Assembly (NCBI GenBank): GCA_031550435.1
Contig: JAVBOO010000010.1
Coordinates: 1 to 62,581, forward strand
Origin: JAVBOO01 sp031550435
GTDB lineage: Bacteria; Bacillota; Clostridia; Lachnospirales; WRAX01
Direction: 5' to 3'
Length of the DNA stretch: 62,581 nt
Below the pieces are notes generated by a model. That model was not told the DNA's origin and ran no database searches. It saw only the letters and a program-made list of their open reading frames with translations. Position numbers and translations under genes: made by a program. Shown here piece after piece: positions 51,593 through 61,087 of this stretch. Within the stretch, counting starts at the first letter, position 1; each line of letters starts with the position of its first letter.

Positions 51593-53308
51593 TCAATCAA
51601 CGGCTTGTGTTTGGGTAAACATAAATCTGTCAACATCAAAAAGCCCCTTGTCTGTTACTTTCAGAGACGGTATCACCGGCAAAGACATAAACGCCAACGT
51701 CATAAACGGATCGTATGATTTTGATACTCCCAGTTCGTGAGCTATGAGCTTCATCTCAGTCATTACGGCCGCGGCTTCTTCAAGCGTTAAGAGCGACATA
51801 AGCCCGGCTATCGGAAGGGCGAGCGTCTTTATAACCTTTTTGCCGCTAACGATAGTTATGCCTCCCATAGCACGCTTTAGCTCGTTTACCGCCAAAATCA
51901 TATCGGCATCGTTATCGCCGATTACCGCGACATTATGGGAATCATGGGCTACTGTAGACGCAATAGCCGCGTTTTTAAGACCAAACCCCTTAACCAGACC
52001 CAAGCCGATATTTCCTGTTGCATAATGTCTCTCAACGACCGCCAACTTTATTATATCATCGCCGCCCGCGAACAGCCCGTTCTCGATGTTCACCGTCGCG
52101 GTGGTCTTTTTCGTAACTATGCTGAATGGAATGAGTTCGATAACATTTGCCTTGTTTCCTGTTAAGCGTATGTCAAAGCTGTTCGCGTTTAATTCAGCGA
52201 TATTAAATGTATTTTTGTTCCTCGCCGGGCTTTCGCGGCAATCCCTGATGTATACTCCGTTTTCGGACGTAAGAATGCCTGATTTATATGAAGCAATAAT
52301 ATTAAAAGCTTTCAAATCATCTATTACCGCAAAATCCGCAATATAACCCGGAGCAACAGCCCCGCGCTTTTTTAGCCCGTAACATTCGGCGGGGTTAAGC
52401 GTTGCCATTGTTATCGCTGCAACAGGGTCTATACCGCAACGTACAGCGATACGTATATTATTGTCTATACTCCCCCGGGTCATTATGTCTTCGGGATGTC
52501 TGTCGTCTGTACAAAAGCAGCACCTTCGCATGTTTTCTTTTGTGATACCTCTTACCAACTCGCGCAAGTTTTTCGCAGCCGAACCTTCCCTGATGAGTAC
52601 ATACATGCCTGCTCGAAGTCTCTCGATAAGCTCATCGGCATCGGTGCATTCATGGTCGGTCGTTATTTCCGCCGCCGCATAAGCCGCAAGAGCTTTCCCG
52701 CAAAGTTTAGGGGCGTGCCCGTCAATATTCTTGTTTGCTGCTACCGCGAGCTTTTCTAAAATTTTGTCGTTTGCGGCTACAACTCCGGGATAGTTCATTA
52801 CTTCTCCGAGACCCAGCACTGCCGGGTCGTTTATAAGCTTTTTCAGCTCCCATGCCTCAAGCTTTGCGCCTGCGGTCTCAAAGTCCGAAGTCGGCACGCA
52901 TGACGGCAGCATGACAAATATATCTATTCCGAGTCCATTTGAGTTTTCAAGCATATAGTTTATTCCTGCTGCACCGGTGACATTGGCAATTTCATGAGGA
53001 TCAGCAATTACCGCGGTTACGCCGTGTACGGCTACAGACTTTGCAAATTGAGCCGGGGCGACAAGCGACGACTCGATATGAACATGAGCATCAATAAATC
53101 CCGGCGCGACATATGCTCCTCGCAAGTCTTTTTCATATATCCCGCTGTATGAACCGATAGCGGCAACTTTGCCGTCTTCAACGGCTATATCTCCCTGTGT
53201 TATCTCCTGCGTAAACACGTTTACTATTTTGCAATTCTTTAGTACGAGCGATGCCCTTTCCTCGCCCACGGCTATCTTTATACGTTTCCTGATAATGTCG
53301 GGATTCAT
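51593..53308 (-). CDS. ade: Adenine deaminase
   Basis: A 571-residue amidohydrolase-family enzyme converting adenine to hypoxanthine. Metal-site blocks GFIDAHVHIESSLV, ADPHEIANVTG and TDHECTDADELIERL are present, and the C-terminal HDSHNVAVIGD block is typical of Ade. The ATG at 53308 follows AGGAGG; the longer open frame has no site. The purine permease gene lies upstream on the same strand, so adenine uptake and deamination are probably coregulated, but a repeat D copy sits between them. Confidence 0.95.
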   Translation of the reverse strand: MNPDIIRKRIKIAVGEERASLVLKNCKIVNVFTQEITQGDIAVEDGKVAAIGSYSGIYEKDLRGAYVAPGFIDAHVHIESSLVAPAQFAKSVAVHGVTAVIADPHEIANVTGAAGINYMLENSNGLGIDIFVMLPSCVPTSDFETAGAKLEAWELKKLINDPAVLGLGEVMNYPGVVAANDKILEKLAVAANKNIDGHAPKLCGKALAAYAAAEITTDHECTDADELIERLRAGMYVLIREGSAAKNLRELVRGITKENMRRCCFCTDDRHPEDIMTRGSIDNNIRIAVRCGIDPVAAITMATLNPAECYGLKKRGAVAPGYIADFAVIDDLKAFNIIASYKSGILTSENGVYIRDCRESPARNKNTFNIAELNANSFDIRLTGNKANVIELIPFSIVTKKTTATVNIENGLFAGGDDIIKLAVVERHYATGNIGLGLVKGFGLKNAAIASTVAHDSHNVAVIGDNDADMILAVNELKRAMGGITIVSGKKVIKTLALPIAGLMSLLTLEEAAAVMTEMKLIAHELGVSKSYDPFMTLAFMSLPVIPSLKVTDKGLFDVDRFMFTQTQAVD

Positions 53309-53448
53309 GGTACCTCCTAAAACACCGGGTGCGGCAGTAACCCGCCGCACCCATAATATAACGCTTATCCTGATATTTCACAACAAAACTTCGCCGAATA
53401 AATCGAAATCTGTTTTCACAGCATAACCGGTTTGAACACTTATAATTC

Positions 53449-53541
53449 GCCAAACGGGTTATTAATCCCCCTTATACCGGCCCTATCGGCCTAAGGGGGA
53501 TTGAGGCGACGAGTTTGCGAATGGTTTAGTTGTCGCCTAGA
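53449..53541 (+). repeat. Repeat family D, copy 3
   Basis: CCCCCTTATACCGGCC with GGCCTAAGGGGG forms a strong hairpin, then GAGGCGACGAGTTTGCGAAT and TTGTCGCC. Lies just after the permease gene. Confidence 0.8.
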
Positions 53542-53547
53542 TAATAC

Positions 53548-54879
53548 TTAATTAACAAATACAATCTTTAATACAAACAACGCCGCGATCACATACATAA
53601 CCGGAGAAATCTGCTTCCATTTTCCAAACAAAATCTTAATAATGACATAGCTGAGCATACCAAACACAAGACCTTCCGATATGCTGTAAGTAAACGGCAT
53701 CATTACGATTGTGATAAACGCGGGAAAGGCTTCGTCGAAGTTTCGAAAGTCGATTTTTGATACGCCTTCAACCATGAACAGCCCGACGACTACGAGAGCC
53801 GGAGCGGTTGCAAACGACGGAATAACCTTGAAGATCGGCCAAAAGAACAGCGAGACAAGAAAGAGCACGCCGGTCACCAATGCCGAGAAGCCTGTTCTTC
53901 CTCCATCGGCAACGCCTGAGGCGCTCTCGACATATGTCGTTACTGTAGAAGTTCCCAGAGCCGCTCCGGCAGTCGTCGCGATAGCATCGGCAAGCAAAGC
54001 CTGTTTAAGCTTTGGCAGCTTTCCTTCTTTGTTCAGGAATCCGGCTTTTTCGGAAACTCCTATAAGTGTTCCGATTGTGTCAAATATATCAACAAACAAG
54101 AACGCGAAAATTATCGCAATAAAGTTAAATATCCCAACCGATGAAAAATCAACGTCTTTTAAAGCCGCGAATATGTTTACCTGAGACAGTGAAGGTGGAA
54201 GCTCGACTATAGCGTGTGGTATCAGCGAAACTTCCGGAGTGTATATACCTGTCAGTTCGCACAGCAGACCCAGGACATATGTCGCCAGTATGCCGATTAG
54301 CAACGCACCTTTGACTTTATAAAGATTAAGTACCACCATTATAATGCAGCCGGCAATAAACAGTAACACCGGAACACTCTTTACATTTCCGAGAGCAACC
54401 GTCGTCACATCATTGTTCACGACCATGCCCCCGCTTTTAAGTCCGATAAAGCAGATAAACAGACCTATACCGACGCTAACAGCCAATTTCATGTTTTTCG
54501 GTATGGAGTTAAAAATCGCCTCTCGAACATTTACCACAGATAAAAGCATGAATATTACACCCTCGGCAAGCACAGCCATCAAGGCAAGCTGCCAGCCGTA
54601 CTTAGACGCGACTGTAAACGCGAAATACGCATTTAAGCCCATGCCGGGAGCCAAAGCGAACGGATAATTTGCCAAGAGCGCCATACATGCGGTTCCGATA
54701 AAGGCCGCAATTGCCGTCGCCGTGAAAACTCCGCCCTTGTCCATGACGTTCCCGAGTATATCGGGGTTTACCGCGAGTATGTACGCCATTGTCATAAACG
54801 TCGTGAGTCCTGCCAAAACTTCTGTTGACAAATCGGTGTTTTGCTCGTTGAACTTGAAAAATTTTGCTATAAAACCCAT
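53548..54879 (-). CDS. NCS2-family purine permease (AzgA/PbuG-like)
   Basis: A 443-residue membrane protein with about 12-14 helices. TEVLAGLTTFMTMAYILAVN and FALAPGMGLNAYFAF are hallmarks of the AzgA-like branch of nucleobase:cation symporters, which take up adenine, guanine or hypoxanthine. Upstream of adenine deaminase on the same strand. GGAGGGATAGGTG precedes the ATG. A promoter is seen at 54992-55020; no purine riboswitch was recognised in the leader. Confidence 0.92.
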   Translation of the reverse strand: MGFIAKFFKFNEQNTDLSTEVLAGLTTFMTMAYILAVNPDILGNVMDKGGVFTATAIAAFIGTACMALLANYPFALAPGMGLNAYFAFTVASKYGWQLALMAVLAEGVIFMLLSVVNVREAIFNSIPKNMKLAVSVGIGLFICFIGLKSGGMVVNNDVTTVALGNVKSVPVLLFIAGCIIMVVLNLYKVKGALLIGILATYVLGLLCELTGIYTPEVSLIPHAIVELPPSLSQVNIFAALKDVDFSSVGIFNFIAIIFAFLFVDIFDTIGTLIGVSEKAGFLNKEGKLPKLKQALLADAIATTAGAALGTSTVTTYVESASGVADGGRTGFSALVTGVLFLVSLFFWPIFKVIPSFATAPALVVVGLFMVEGVSKIDFRNFDEAFPAFITIVMMPFTYSISEGLVFGMLSYVIIKILFGKWKQISPVMYVIAALFVLKIVFVN

Positions 54880-54991
54880 TTACACCTATCCCTCCTATTT
54901 TCGTTCCCGGCAGCAAAACCACGGTATGGAAAACTGAGTTTTCATCACTCCCGCGGATTCTGAGATTGCTTTGCTCCGAAAACTTGATATA

Positions 54992-55020
54992 ATTATAAGA
55001 GAGGGTTGTAAGATTTGCAA
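54992..55020 (-). promoter_or_regulatory. Sigma-A promoter of the purine permease operon
   Basis: Minus-strand TTGCAA (55020-55015), 17 bases, TATAAT (54997-54992). The leader is about 105 bases long. The rest of the 54880-55165 gap shows no gene. Confidence 0.75.
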
Positions 55021-55165
55021 CATTTTTACATCTGATAAACGCAGCTCAGATCAAAATATGAATACGTTGTTCACAAAGACTGTCGCTTGCGAAACAACAC
55101 CTCAAACAATCGAATTCGTTTAGTCAGTTTTCAGCTTTATTCACTAAATTTATAAAGGAGCAAAT

Positions 55166-55747
55166 ATGAACTGCGAGATCATCAGGAACCCGAATTTCAA
55201 GCAGGCCGCTTGGAGCGGTGGCATAACGACCGAGTTGTATATTTTCCCCGAATATGCCGACTACGGCGACCGAGATTTTTTGTGGAGACTTTCGACAGCG
55301 GAGGTATCGGAAGAAAACACGACATTTACGTTGCTAAACGGTTACGACAGATGGATAATGACGCTGAAAGGCGGCATAAGACTTGAACACAACGGCAAAC
55401 CGGCATCAGAACTAAACCCGCTTGAAGCTTATTTTTTTGACGGCGGAGCTTCAACCGGCTGCACGGGAAAGTGCTCGGATTTTAACCTGATGCTGAAAAA
55501 AGGTCAGAAAGGAAGAATAAGCGCAACGACTTCGAAAAAAACAACAACGATTACCGCCGAATACTCTTTATATTATACAGTATCCGGGGACACAACTGTT
55601 TATGTTTACGAAAACGGCAAGAACATATATAAAGTCAAACTTGAAGAACACGACTTGCTCGTACTGAAAAAAGACGCAAGCGATGAATCTCCAAAGATCA
55701 AGTTTATGGGAGACAAACTTTGTGTCGCTGTAGCAGAGGTGTTTTAA
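55166..55747 (+). CDS. HutD/Ves-family cupin protein
   Basis: A 193-residue beta-rich protein of the HutD family (two cupin-like sheets). The N-terminal FKQAAWSGGITTELYIFPE and LWRLSTAEVSEENTTFTLL are typical. Named after histidine-utilisation operons, but biochemical function is unknown and no hut genes are nearby. AAAGGAGC precedes the ATG. A small palindrome (AAGCCGGAA/TTCCGGCTT) follows as a weak terminator candidate. Confidence 0.85.
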   Translation: MNCEIIRNPNFKQAAWSGGITTELYIFPEYADYGDRDFLWRLSTAEVSEENTTFTLLNGYDRWIMTLKGGIRLEHNGKPASELNPLEAYFFDGGASTGCTGKCSDFNLMLKKGQKGRISATTSKKTTTITAEYSLYYTVSGDTTVYVYENGKNIYKVKLEEHDLLVLKKDASDESPKIKFMGDKLCVAVAEVF

Positions 55748-55841
55748 GCCGGAATTAGCTTCCGGCTTAATCAAAGCATGGCAAATGTATAGTCATTTAA
55801 GCTAAAAAAGGTTTTAAGCGACACCGCATTTGAGCGCTCCG

Positions 55842-55900
55842 TCTCGCACGAGTAACCGCGTAAGTATTTTATACAATATTTAACCTCCGAGGTAATATTT
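55842..55900 (-). repeat. Repeat family A, copy 6
   Basis: Reverse copy: plus strand CGCACGAGTAACCGCGTAAG, then TATTTTATACAATATTTAAC and CTCCGAGGTAATATT. Confidence 0.8.
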
Positions 55901-55915
55901 CAGCGGATTTACGGC

Positions 55916-56980
55916 CTATTCTCGGGATTTACAATTTTTGACTATTACATCCGTAACCTCTTTAATGCTGCTTTTAAGTGTGGTTCCGCTCATTTTGGCA
56001 ATATACCGATCTCTGTTCGCATAAAGCTCTTTTACCGACGCGAGCAGTGTCTCCGCCGTTAAGTCCTCTTCGAGAAGCACAGCCGAAAAACCCTGCAATT
56101 TAAAAGACTCGGCATTGTCTATCTGGTCGCCCCTGCTTGCTTTTTTTGAAAGCGGGACCAGAAGATTCGGTTTTCTAAGCGCCAAAAATTCAAAAATCGA
56201 ATTGGAACCGGCGCGGGAAATAACCGCATCACTTACTGCGAATATATGTCTCAGTTCGTCGCTGAGATACTCAAATTGCTTGTAACCGACAGTTCGGCTG
56301 TCCGACAAGTTGCCCTTACCGCACAAATGAACGATATCGAATGTTTCGGTCAGCTCGGGCAGTATCTGTCTGAGCGCCGAATTGAGTGTTACGGAGCCCA
56401 AACTGCCGCCCATAAAAAGCAAAACAGGCTTTTGCCCGCTAAAACCGCAAAGCGCAAGTCCCTTTTCTCTGCTGCCCTCAAGTATCTCTTTTCGTATCGG
56501 AGTTCCGGTGAGGACGGATTTTTTAGGGCTGACATACTTCAGAGTTTCCGGGAACGACACGCATATTTTTTTCGCGAATCTCGAAGAAATACGGTTTGCG
56601 AGGCCCGGCGTTATGTCTGATTCGTGTATAACGACAGGGATGCGGTGCAGCTTGGCAGCGACAACAACCGGCACGCCGACAAAACCTCCCTTTGAGAATA
56701 CAATGTCAGGTTTAAGCGCTTTCATCAGTTTTCCCGCTTCGGAAAATCCTTTGCAAACTCTAAACACGTCGGCTGCATTCTCCTTACTCAGATATCTCCT
56801 GAGCTTACCCGACGAAATTCCGTAGTAAGGTATGCCGCAGGACTGAATAAGTCCTTTCTCGATTCCGTTGTAGCTTCCGATATAGCTTATTTCGAAGCCT
56901 GCCTGTTTAAGCGAAGGCAGCAGCGCAATGTTTGGCGTAACATGGCCGGCAGTTCCCCCGCCTGTTAAAATAATCCTCAT
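55916..56980 (-). CDS. murG: MurG: lipid II-forming N-acetylglucosaminyltransferase
   Basis: A 354-residue peripheral membrane GT28 glycosyltransferase making lipid II from lipid I. Motifs: TGGGTAGHVTPNIAL at the N-terminus, FSKGGFVGVPVVVAA, GGSLGSVTLN and the UDP-GlcNAc site SRAGSNSIFEFLALRKP. Unusually it is alone, not in the division cluster at 20282-25058. AGGAGG lies before the ATG, divergent from the M1 peptidase gene. Confidence 0.95.
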   Translation of the reverse strand: MRIILTGGGTAGHVTPNIALLPSLKQAGFEISYIGSYNGIEKGLIQSCGIPYYGISSGKLRRYLSKENAADVFRVCKGFSEAGKLMKALKPDIVFSKGGFVGVPVVVAAKLHRIPVVIHESDITPGLANRISSRFAKKICVSFPETLKYVSPKKSVLTGTPIRKEILEGSREKGLALCGFSGQKPVLLFMGGSLGSVTLNSALRQILPELTETFDIVHLCGKGNLSDSRTVGYKQFEYLSDELRHIFAVSDAVISRAGSNSIFEFLALRKPNLLVPLSKKASRGDQIDNAESFKLQGFSAVLLEEDLTAETLLASVKELYANRDRYIAKMSGTTLKSSIKEVTDVIVKNCKSRE

Positions 56981-56994
56981 GCTTCCTCCTAATA

Positions 56995-57023
56995 TTGTAA
57001 TTCATATACAGCTATGATATAAT
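56995..57023 (+). promoter_or_regulatory. Extended -10 promoter of the M1 peptidase gene
   Basis: TTGTAA (56995-57000), 17 bases, TATAAT (57018-57023) with a TG one base before it. Confidence 0.75.
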
Positions 57024-57163
57024 AGAAACCGTTTATATAAAAGTGCTTTGTGAAAAAAGTTGCAAAACGTTTCAAAAAGGCTTTGCCGAGACAGGGGCTT
57101 GATCAAGAAATTTCATTGCAAGCAAGTTAGGCTCTGCTTTTTTAATACAGATGGGGTGATACC

Positions 57164-58744
57164 ATTAAACGCGTAATCGCTGTTTTACTTATATGCATTT
57201 CGGTTTTGTCAGGCTGCGGGTCAGCGGGACCGGAAACTGTCATACCTTCCGGCTCCGAGCCTACGGCTTTTGATTCCTCAGCTCCCGTAACCACGCCTGT
57301 TCCGGTCATTATTACCGAAAAGTCGGGAGCTCAGACTCCCGCCGCGACATCTCCTACGGATGCTCCCAAGGAACAGGCCAAGTATAACGACTATAACATC
57401 AGCATTGAGTTTGATCCGGTCACAAGGCGCGTTTACGGTACTGAAAGCGTTGTATATGTGAACAATACCGAAATGACTCTCAACAGGATTTATTTTAACA
57501 TGTATCTCAATGCTTTTAATACTATTAATATTAAAAATTCTTGCTTTCAGTCCTTTGAAGGAAAATTATTCAAAAACGGCGTGGATTACGGTTACATAAA
57601 TGTTGTTGACGCTTCGGTGGACAAGGAACAGGCTTCTTTTGAGCAAAAAGATACCGTATTGAATGTATTGCTGAGAAAGCAGCTTATGCCGGGCGAACAA
57701 GTCAGCCTGCAACTGTATTTCGAGGCATATATCCCGAAGCTTAACGCGCGCACCGGAGCAAACGATGCGGCAACCTGGTTCGGCAATTTCTTTCCGATAC
57801 TAGCCGTATACGACGAGAACGGCTGGCACACCGAGCCATACTATCCGGCCGGGGATCCGTTCTATTCCGAGATTGCGAATTATAACGTTAAAATATCCGT
57901 TCCTCTTGGCTATAATGTGTTCGGAACCGGTACAAAGGAACTGATAACAGCCGACGGAAAGACGACCGCGCTTTTTACCGCAAAAATGGTCAGAGATTTT
58001 GCGTTTGCGGTCGGAGACCGCTATATTACCAAGAGCATAGTCTCTCAAAACGGAACTGTTATAAGCTTTCATTACTTTAGCGAAACCTTTAACGGCGCCG
58101 ACACGATACTTTCAGCTGCAAAAACCGCGATTGACTACTTCGGAGATGCGCTTGCCGATTATCCGTACCCGACTCTTGACATAATCGAAACAGGATTGTT
58201 CTTCACAGGCGGAATGGAGTATCCCCAGGTTGTTTTCATAGATTCGGACTCACTGAGGTCATCAGGTATAAAAGATACAATAGTGCATGAAATCGGGCAT
58301 CAATGGTTTTACAACATAATCGGGAACAATGAGATAAAAGAGCCATGGCTTGACGAGGGCATTACTATGTGCGTTCAGCAATGGGCTCTGTACAGCGACG
58401 AAAAAATTAACTCCGATTTTAGCTACGACTATACGGCTTTGCATGATATGCTCAAAGATTTCGAAACAAAGACCATGCTTCAAGATTTGAGCGTATACCG
58501 CAGCTGGTCGGAGTATTATTCCATAAACTACACAAGAGCGAAACTTATGGTGTACTCTCTCAGCCTAAAAATGGGCAAGGAAAAGTTCGGCGAATTTTTG
58601 AAGCTGTACTATGCAAAATGCGCTTTCAAGATAGCCGACAAAGACGACTTTATTTCCGTTGCCGAAGAAGTGTACGGCAAGAGTCTCACTGCTTTTTTTG
58701 ACAGCTGGATGAGCGACTATACACTGCCGCCGCTTAACGAGTAA
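57164..58744 (+). CDS. M1-family metallopeptidase lipoprotein (apparent ATT start)
   Basis: About 526 residues. The mature domain is a gluzincin aminopeptidase: HEIGHQWF supplies the zinc histidines and catalytic Glu, NEIKEPWLDEG the second Glu 18 residues on, and GGMEYPQVVF the N-terminus-binding GAMEN-like loop. A Ser/Thr/Pro-rich spacer follows the lipidated Cys. The only in-frame ATG/GTG/TTG gives a start at 57206, inside the signal peptide. Extending to ATT at 57164 gives a full lipoprotein signal KRVIAVLLICISVLSGCGS, and GGGGTG lies 5 bases before that ATT. So either ATT is the start codon or an ATG was altered. It probably trims peptides at the cell surface. Confidence 0.85.
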   Translation: MKRVIAVLLICISVLSGCGSAGPETVIPSGSEPTAFDSSAPVTTPVPVIITEKSGAQTPAATSPTDAPKEQAKYNDYNISIEFDPVTRRVYGTESVVYVNNTEMTLNRIYFNMYLNAFNTINIKNSCFQSFEGKLFKNGVDYGYINVVDASVDKEQASFEQKDTVLNVLLRKQLMPGEQVSLQLYFEAYIPKLNARTGANDAATWFGNFFPILAVYDENGWHTEPYYPAGDPFYSEIANYNVKISVPLGYNVFGTGTKELITADGKTTALFTAKMVRDFAFAVGDRYITKSIVSQNGTVISFHYFSETFNGADTILSAAKTAIDYFGDALADYPYPTLDIIETGLFFTGGMEYPQVVFIDSDSLRSSGIKDTIVHEIGHQWFYNIIGNNEIKEPWLDEGITMCVQQWALYSDEKINSDFSYDYTALHDMLKDFETKTMLQDLSVYRSWSEYYSINYTRAKLMVYSLSLKMGKEKFGEFLKLYYAKCAFKIADKDDFISVAEEVYGKSLTAFFDSWMSDYTLPPLNE

Positions 58745-58757
58745 CCCGAGGTGGAAC

Positions 58758-59888
58758 ATGAAGCTTTGTATTATCAATGCCGGTATGCCGAATCACGACG
58801 ACAAGCTTTCGATAATTTACAGAATTGTAAAAGAAACGCTTGATGAGCTTTCGGTTGAAGTATCTGTCATAAATCTTTTTTTGGCGGGTGTCGGTTTTTA
58901 TGACGGCCTGCCCTCCGAAGCCGTTTCGGGTATTTTTAGCGAGATAAAATCCTGTGACGGGCTGATAATCATGACTCCCGGGAGCATGGGCGGTGTTTCG
59001 GGTCTAACGCAGTCTTTCCTTGAGCATCTGCGCGTGGACAGCAATAAAGACGCATTAAAAGCCAAACGGGTTATGCATATCGCAGCAAGCTCCGACGGCT
59101 CCGAAGCATATGCCTGCGAACATATTTCAAGGGTGCTTTCGCTTTGCAAAGCCTTCGACTGCGCGCGCGCGGCAATCGGCTCAGGTTACGACAATGAGCT
59201 TAAAACGGACGGAGAGTTTAAACAGGCTATCGAGAATATGACAGAAGATTTCTTTAGACTTGTCAGAAGAGGCGGAAAACAGTTTGTACCCGGCTATATG
59301 CCGCCGGATGGGCAAAAACTCTCCGAACAAGATGTCTCGGAGCAGAAAAAAAACGATGCGTCAGAAAAAGAGCCTGAGTTTGAGCCTTTCATAGCGCAAA
59401 CCGTACAGAAACTTCAAACATCCGATTTTTCAAAACTGTCGGAAAAGGACGAGAACAGTATAAAGGAAATATCAGATTATCTTTCAAAAAAAATGACAGC
59501 AAAGGCTCAGACAAGCGACATTGTGAGCAAACCGGCAGGAGCTGAGCAAAATAAAGCTATCAGCTGCCTGAAAGCTACAAAATCCCTGAGTGATAATTTT
59601 AAATCCCGGTTTTCCGGCGGGCTGAACGCCGTGTTTCAGCTTAACATAACAGGCGGCGAGGAGTTCGACTTATATATCAATGTCGTTAATTCGGAATGCA
59701 GCTTTACTGAAGGCAGTCATGACAATCCCGACATATTAATTTATGCCGATTCCGGAGTCTGGAAAGACATACTCGACGGAAAACTGACATGCCAAAAAGC
59801 ATTTATGATCGGCAAAATCAAGGTCAGAGGCAACTTTATGCATCTGTCAAAATTTGATCAGATATTCGGAAACACTGACAACAAGTAA
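58758..59888 (+). CDS. Flavodoxin-like domain fused to SCP2 sterol-carrier domain
   Basis: A 376-residue soluble protein. Residues 1-165 look like a flavodoxin/NADPH-dependent FMN reductase fold (LCIINAGMPNHDDK, DGLIIMTPGSMGGVSGLTQ). Residues about 175-255 are a charged low-complexity linker. Residues about 262-372 match the SCP2 lipid-binding fold (FSGGLNAVFQLNITGGEEF, DGKLTCQKAFMIGKIKVRG). It follows the M1 gene by 13 bases with GAGGTGG, so the two may be cotranscribed. This combination is uncommon to me; no reaction can be assigned, but a redox step on a bound hydrophobic molecule is a reasonable guess. Confidence 0.75.
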   Translation: MKLCIINAGMPNHDDKLSIIYRIVKETLDELSVEVSVINLFLAGVGFYDGLPSEAVSGIFSEIKSCDGLIIMTPGSMGGVSGLTQSFLEHLRVDSNKDALKAKRVMHIAASSDGSEAYACEHISRVLSLCKAFDCARAAIGSGYDNELKTDGEFKQAIENMTEDFFRLVRRGGKQFVPGYMPPDGQKLSEQDVSEQKKNDASEKEPEFEPFIAQTVQKLQTSDFSKLSEKDENSIKEISDYLSKKMTAKAQTSDIVSKPAGAEQNKAISCLKATKSLSDNFKSRFSGGLNAVFQLNITGGEEFDLYINVVNSECSFTEGSHDNPDILIYADSGVWKDILDGKLTCQKAFMIGKIKVRGNFMHLSKFDQIFGNTDNK

Positions 59889-60076
59889 CTTGCCTGCAAC
59901 GAGGCGGCGAGGCTGTGTCACAATCGCTTTCAAGCGATACAAATATCTTTCAGACAAACACAAACATTTCCTTTGCGAATATTATCTAAGTAAGCGCTGA
60001 CGCGATTGGTAAAGCGCTTTGCGAAATATACTGTATTTGCCGGATTATGTGGGCTATGTTCGAAAGGAGTATTGCT

Positions 60077-61087
60077 TTGAAAAAAACATGCTTAGCAGTA
60101 AAAACAATTGCTATAGTGCTGCTTGTTGCAATAATTGCAGGCGCTTGCGGAAAGTCTGAAAAGGAATTGAAAGTAGTTAACCTGAATGAGGTCGTACACT
60201 CGATATTTTACGCACCGCAGTATGTAGCGATCGAAAAGGGCTTTTTCGAAGAGGAAGGACTCAAGATCAACCTCAGCGTCGGTCAAGGCGCTGATAAGTC
60301 CATGACAGCACTCGTTTCAAAAAATGCCGATATCGCTTTAATGGGTACGGAAGCCGGGATTTATGTGTATAACGAGGGTAAAGAGGACTTTGCGGTGGCT
60401 TTTGCGCAGTTGACGCAACGTGCCGGCAACTTTCTCGTTTCCAGAACCGACGACAATGAATTTAGATGGACGGACGTAAAAGGCAAGACGATAATCGGAG
60501 GAAGAGCCGGAGGTATGCCGCAAATGGTGCTTGAGTATATACTCCGCCAAAACGGTCTTGACCCGGCATCGGATGTTGAAATTCTCACAAATCTGCAATT
60601 TACAACAACCGCGGGTGCGTTTACCGGAGGAATCGGCGACTACACCGCAGAGTTCGACCCGAGCGCATACGCTCTGGAAAAATCCGGCGCAGGTTATGTT
60701 GTCGCGGATATGGGAACAGCAAGCGGAAAAATACCCTATACTGTTTTCTTCGCGACTAAGAGCTATTTAGAAGACAATCCCGAGGTCATTCAAAAATTCA
60801 CAAACGCGATTTATAAGGCTCAACTCTGGGTTGATAAGCACAGCGCAAAAGAAATCGCCGAGGTTATAGCACCTCATTTCACCGACCAAACTACCGATGA
60901 TTTGACATTTATGATAGACCGCTATAAGCAGCAGGAAGCGTTTAAAAACAACCCACTTTTTGAAGAAGAAAGCCTTGGTCTTATACAGGATATTATGAGC
61001 GGAAGCGGAATGCTCGACAGTAAGGTTCCGTACAAAGATATCGTTAACACAGAGTTCGCGGAAAATGCCATGAAAAATATAAACTAA
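60077..61087 (+). CDS. ABC-type solute-binding lipoprotein (NMT1/SsuA-like), orphan
   Basis: A 336-residue periplasmic-type binding protein anchored as a lipoprotein: signal KTIAIVLLVAIIAGACGKSE ends at a Cys. The fold segment SIFYAPQYVAIEKGFFEEEG followed by ADIALMGTEAG matches the NMT1/SsuA/ThiY group that binds sulfonates, nitrate, thiamine precursors or similar small molecules. The start is TTG at 60077, with AAAGGAG 7 bases upstream. No permease or ATPase gene is adjacent on either side, so it must share a transporter encoded elsewhere. Confidence 0.85.
   Translation: MKKTCLAVKTIAIVLLVAIIAGACGKSEKELKVVNLNEVVHSIFYAPQYVAIEKGFFEEEGLKINLSVGQGADKSMTALVSKNADIALMGTEAGIYVYNEGKEDFAVAFAQLTQRAGNFLVSRTDDNEFRWTDVKGKTIIGGRAGGMPQMVLEYILRQNGLDPASDVEILTNLQFTTTAGAFTGGIGDYTAEFDPSAYALEKSGAGYVVADMGTASGKIPYTVFFATKSYLEDNPEVIQKFTNAIYKAQLWVDKHSAKEIAEVIAPHFTDQTTDDLTFMIDRYKQQEAFKNNPLFEEESLGLIQDIMSGSGMLDSKVPYKDIVNTEFAENAMKNIN

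Noticed and set aside
54880..54998. Possible purine riboswitch before the purine permease
   Set aside because: The conserved loop bases and three-stem layout of the purine aptamer are not found; only a short leader with a small GAAAACT/AGTTTTC palindrome.
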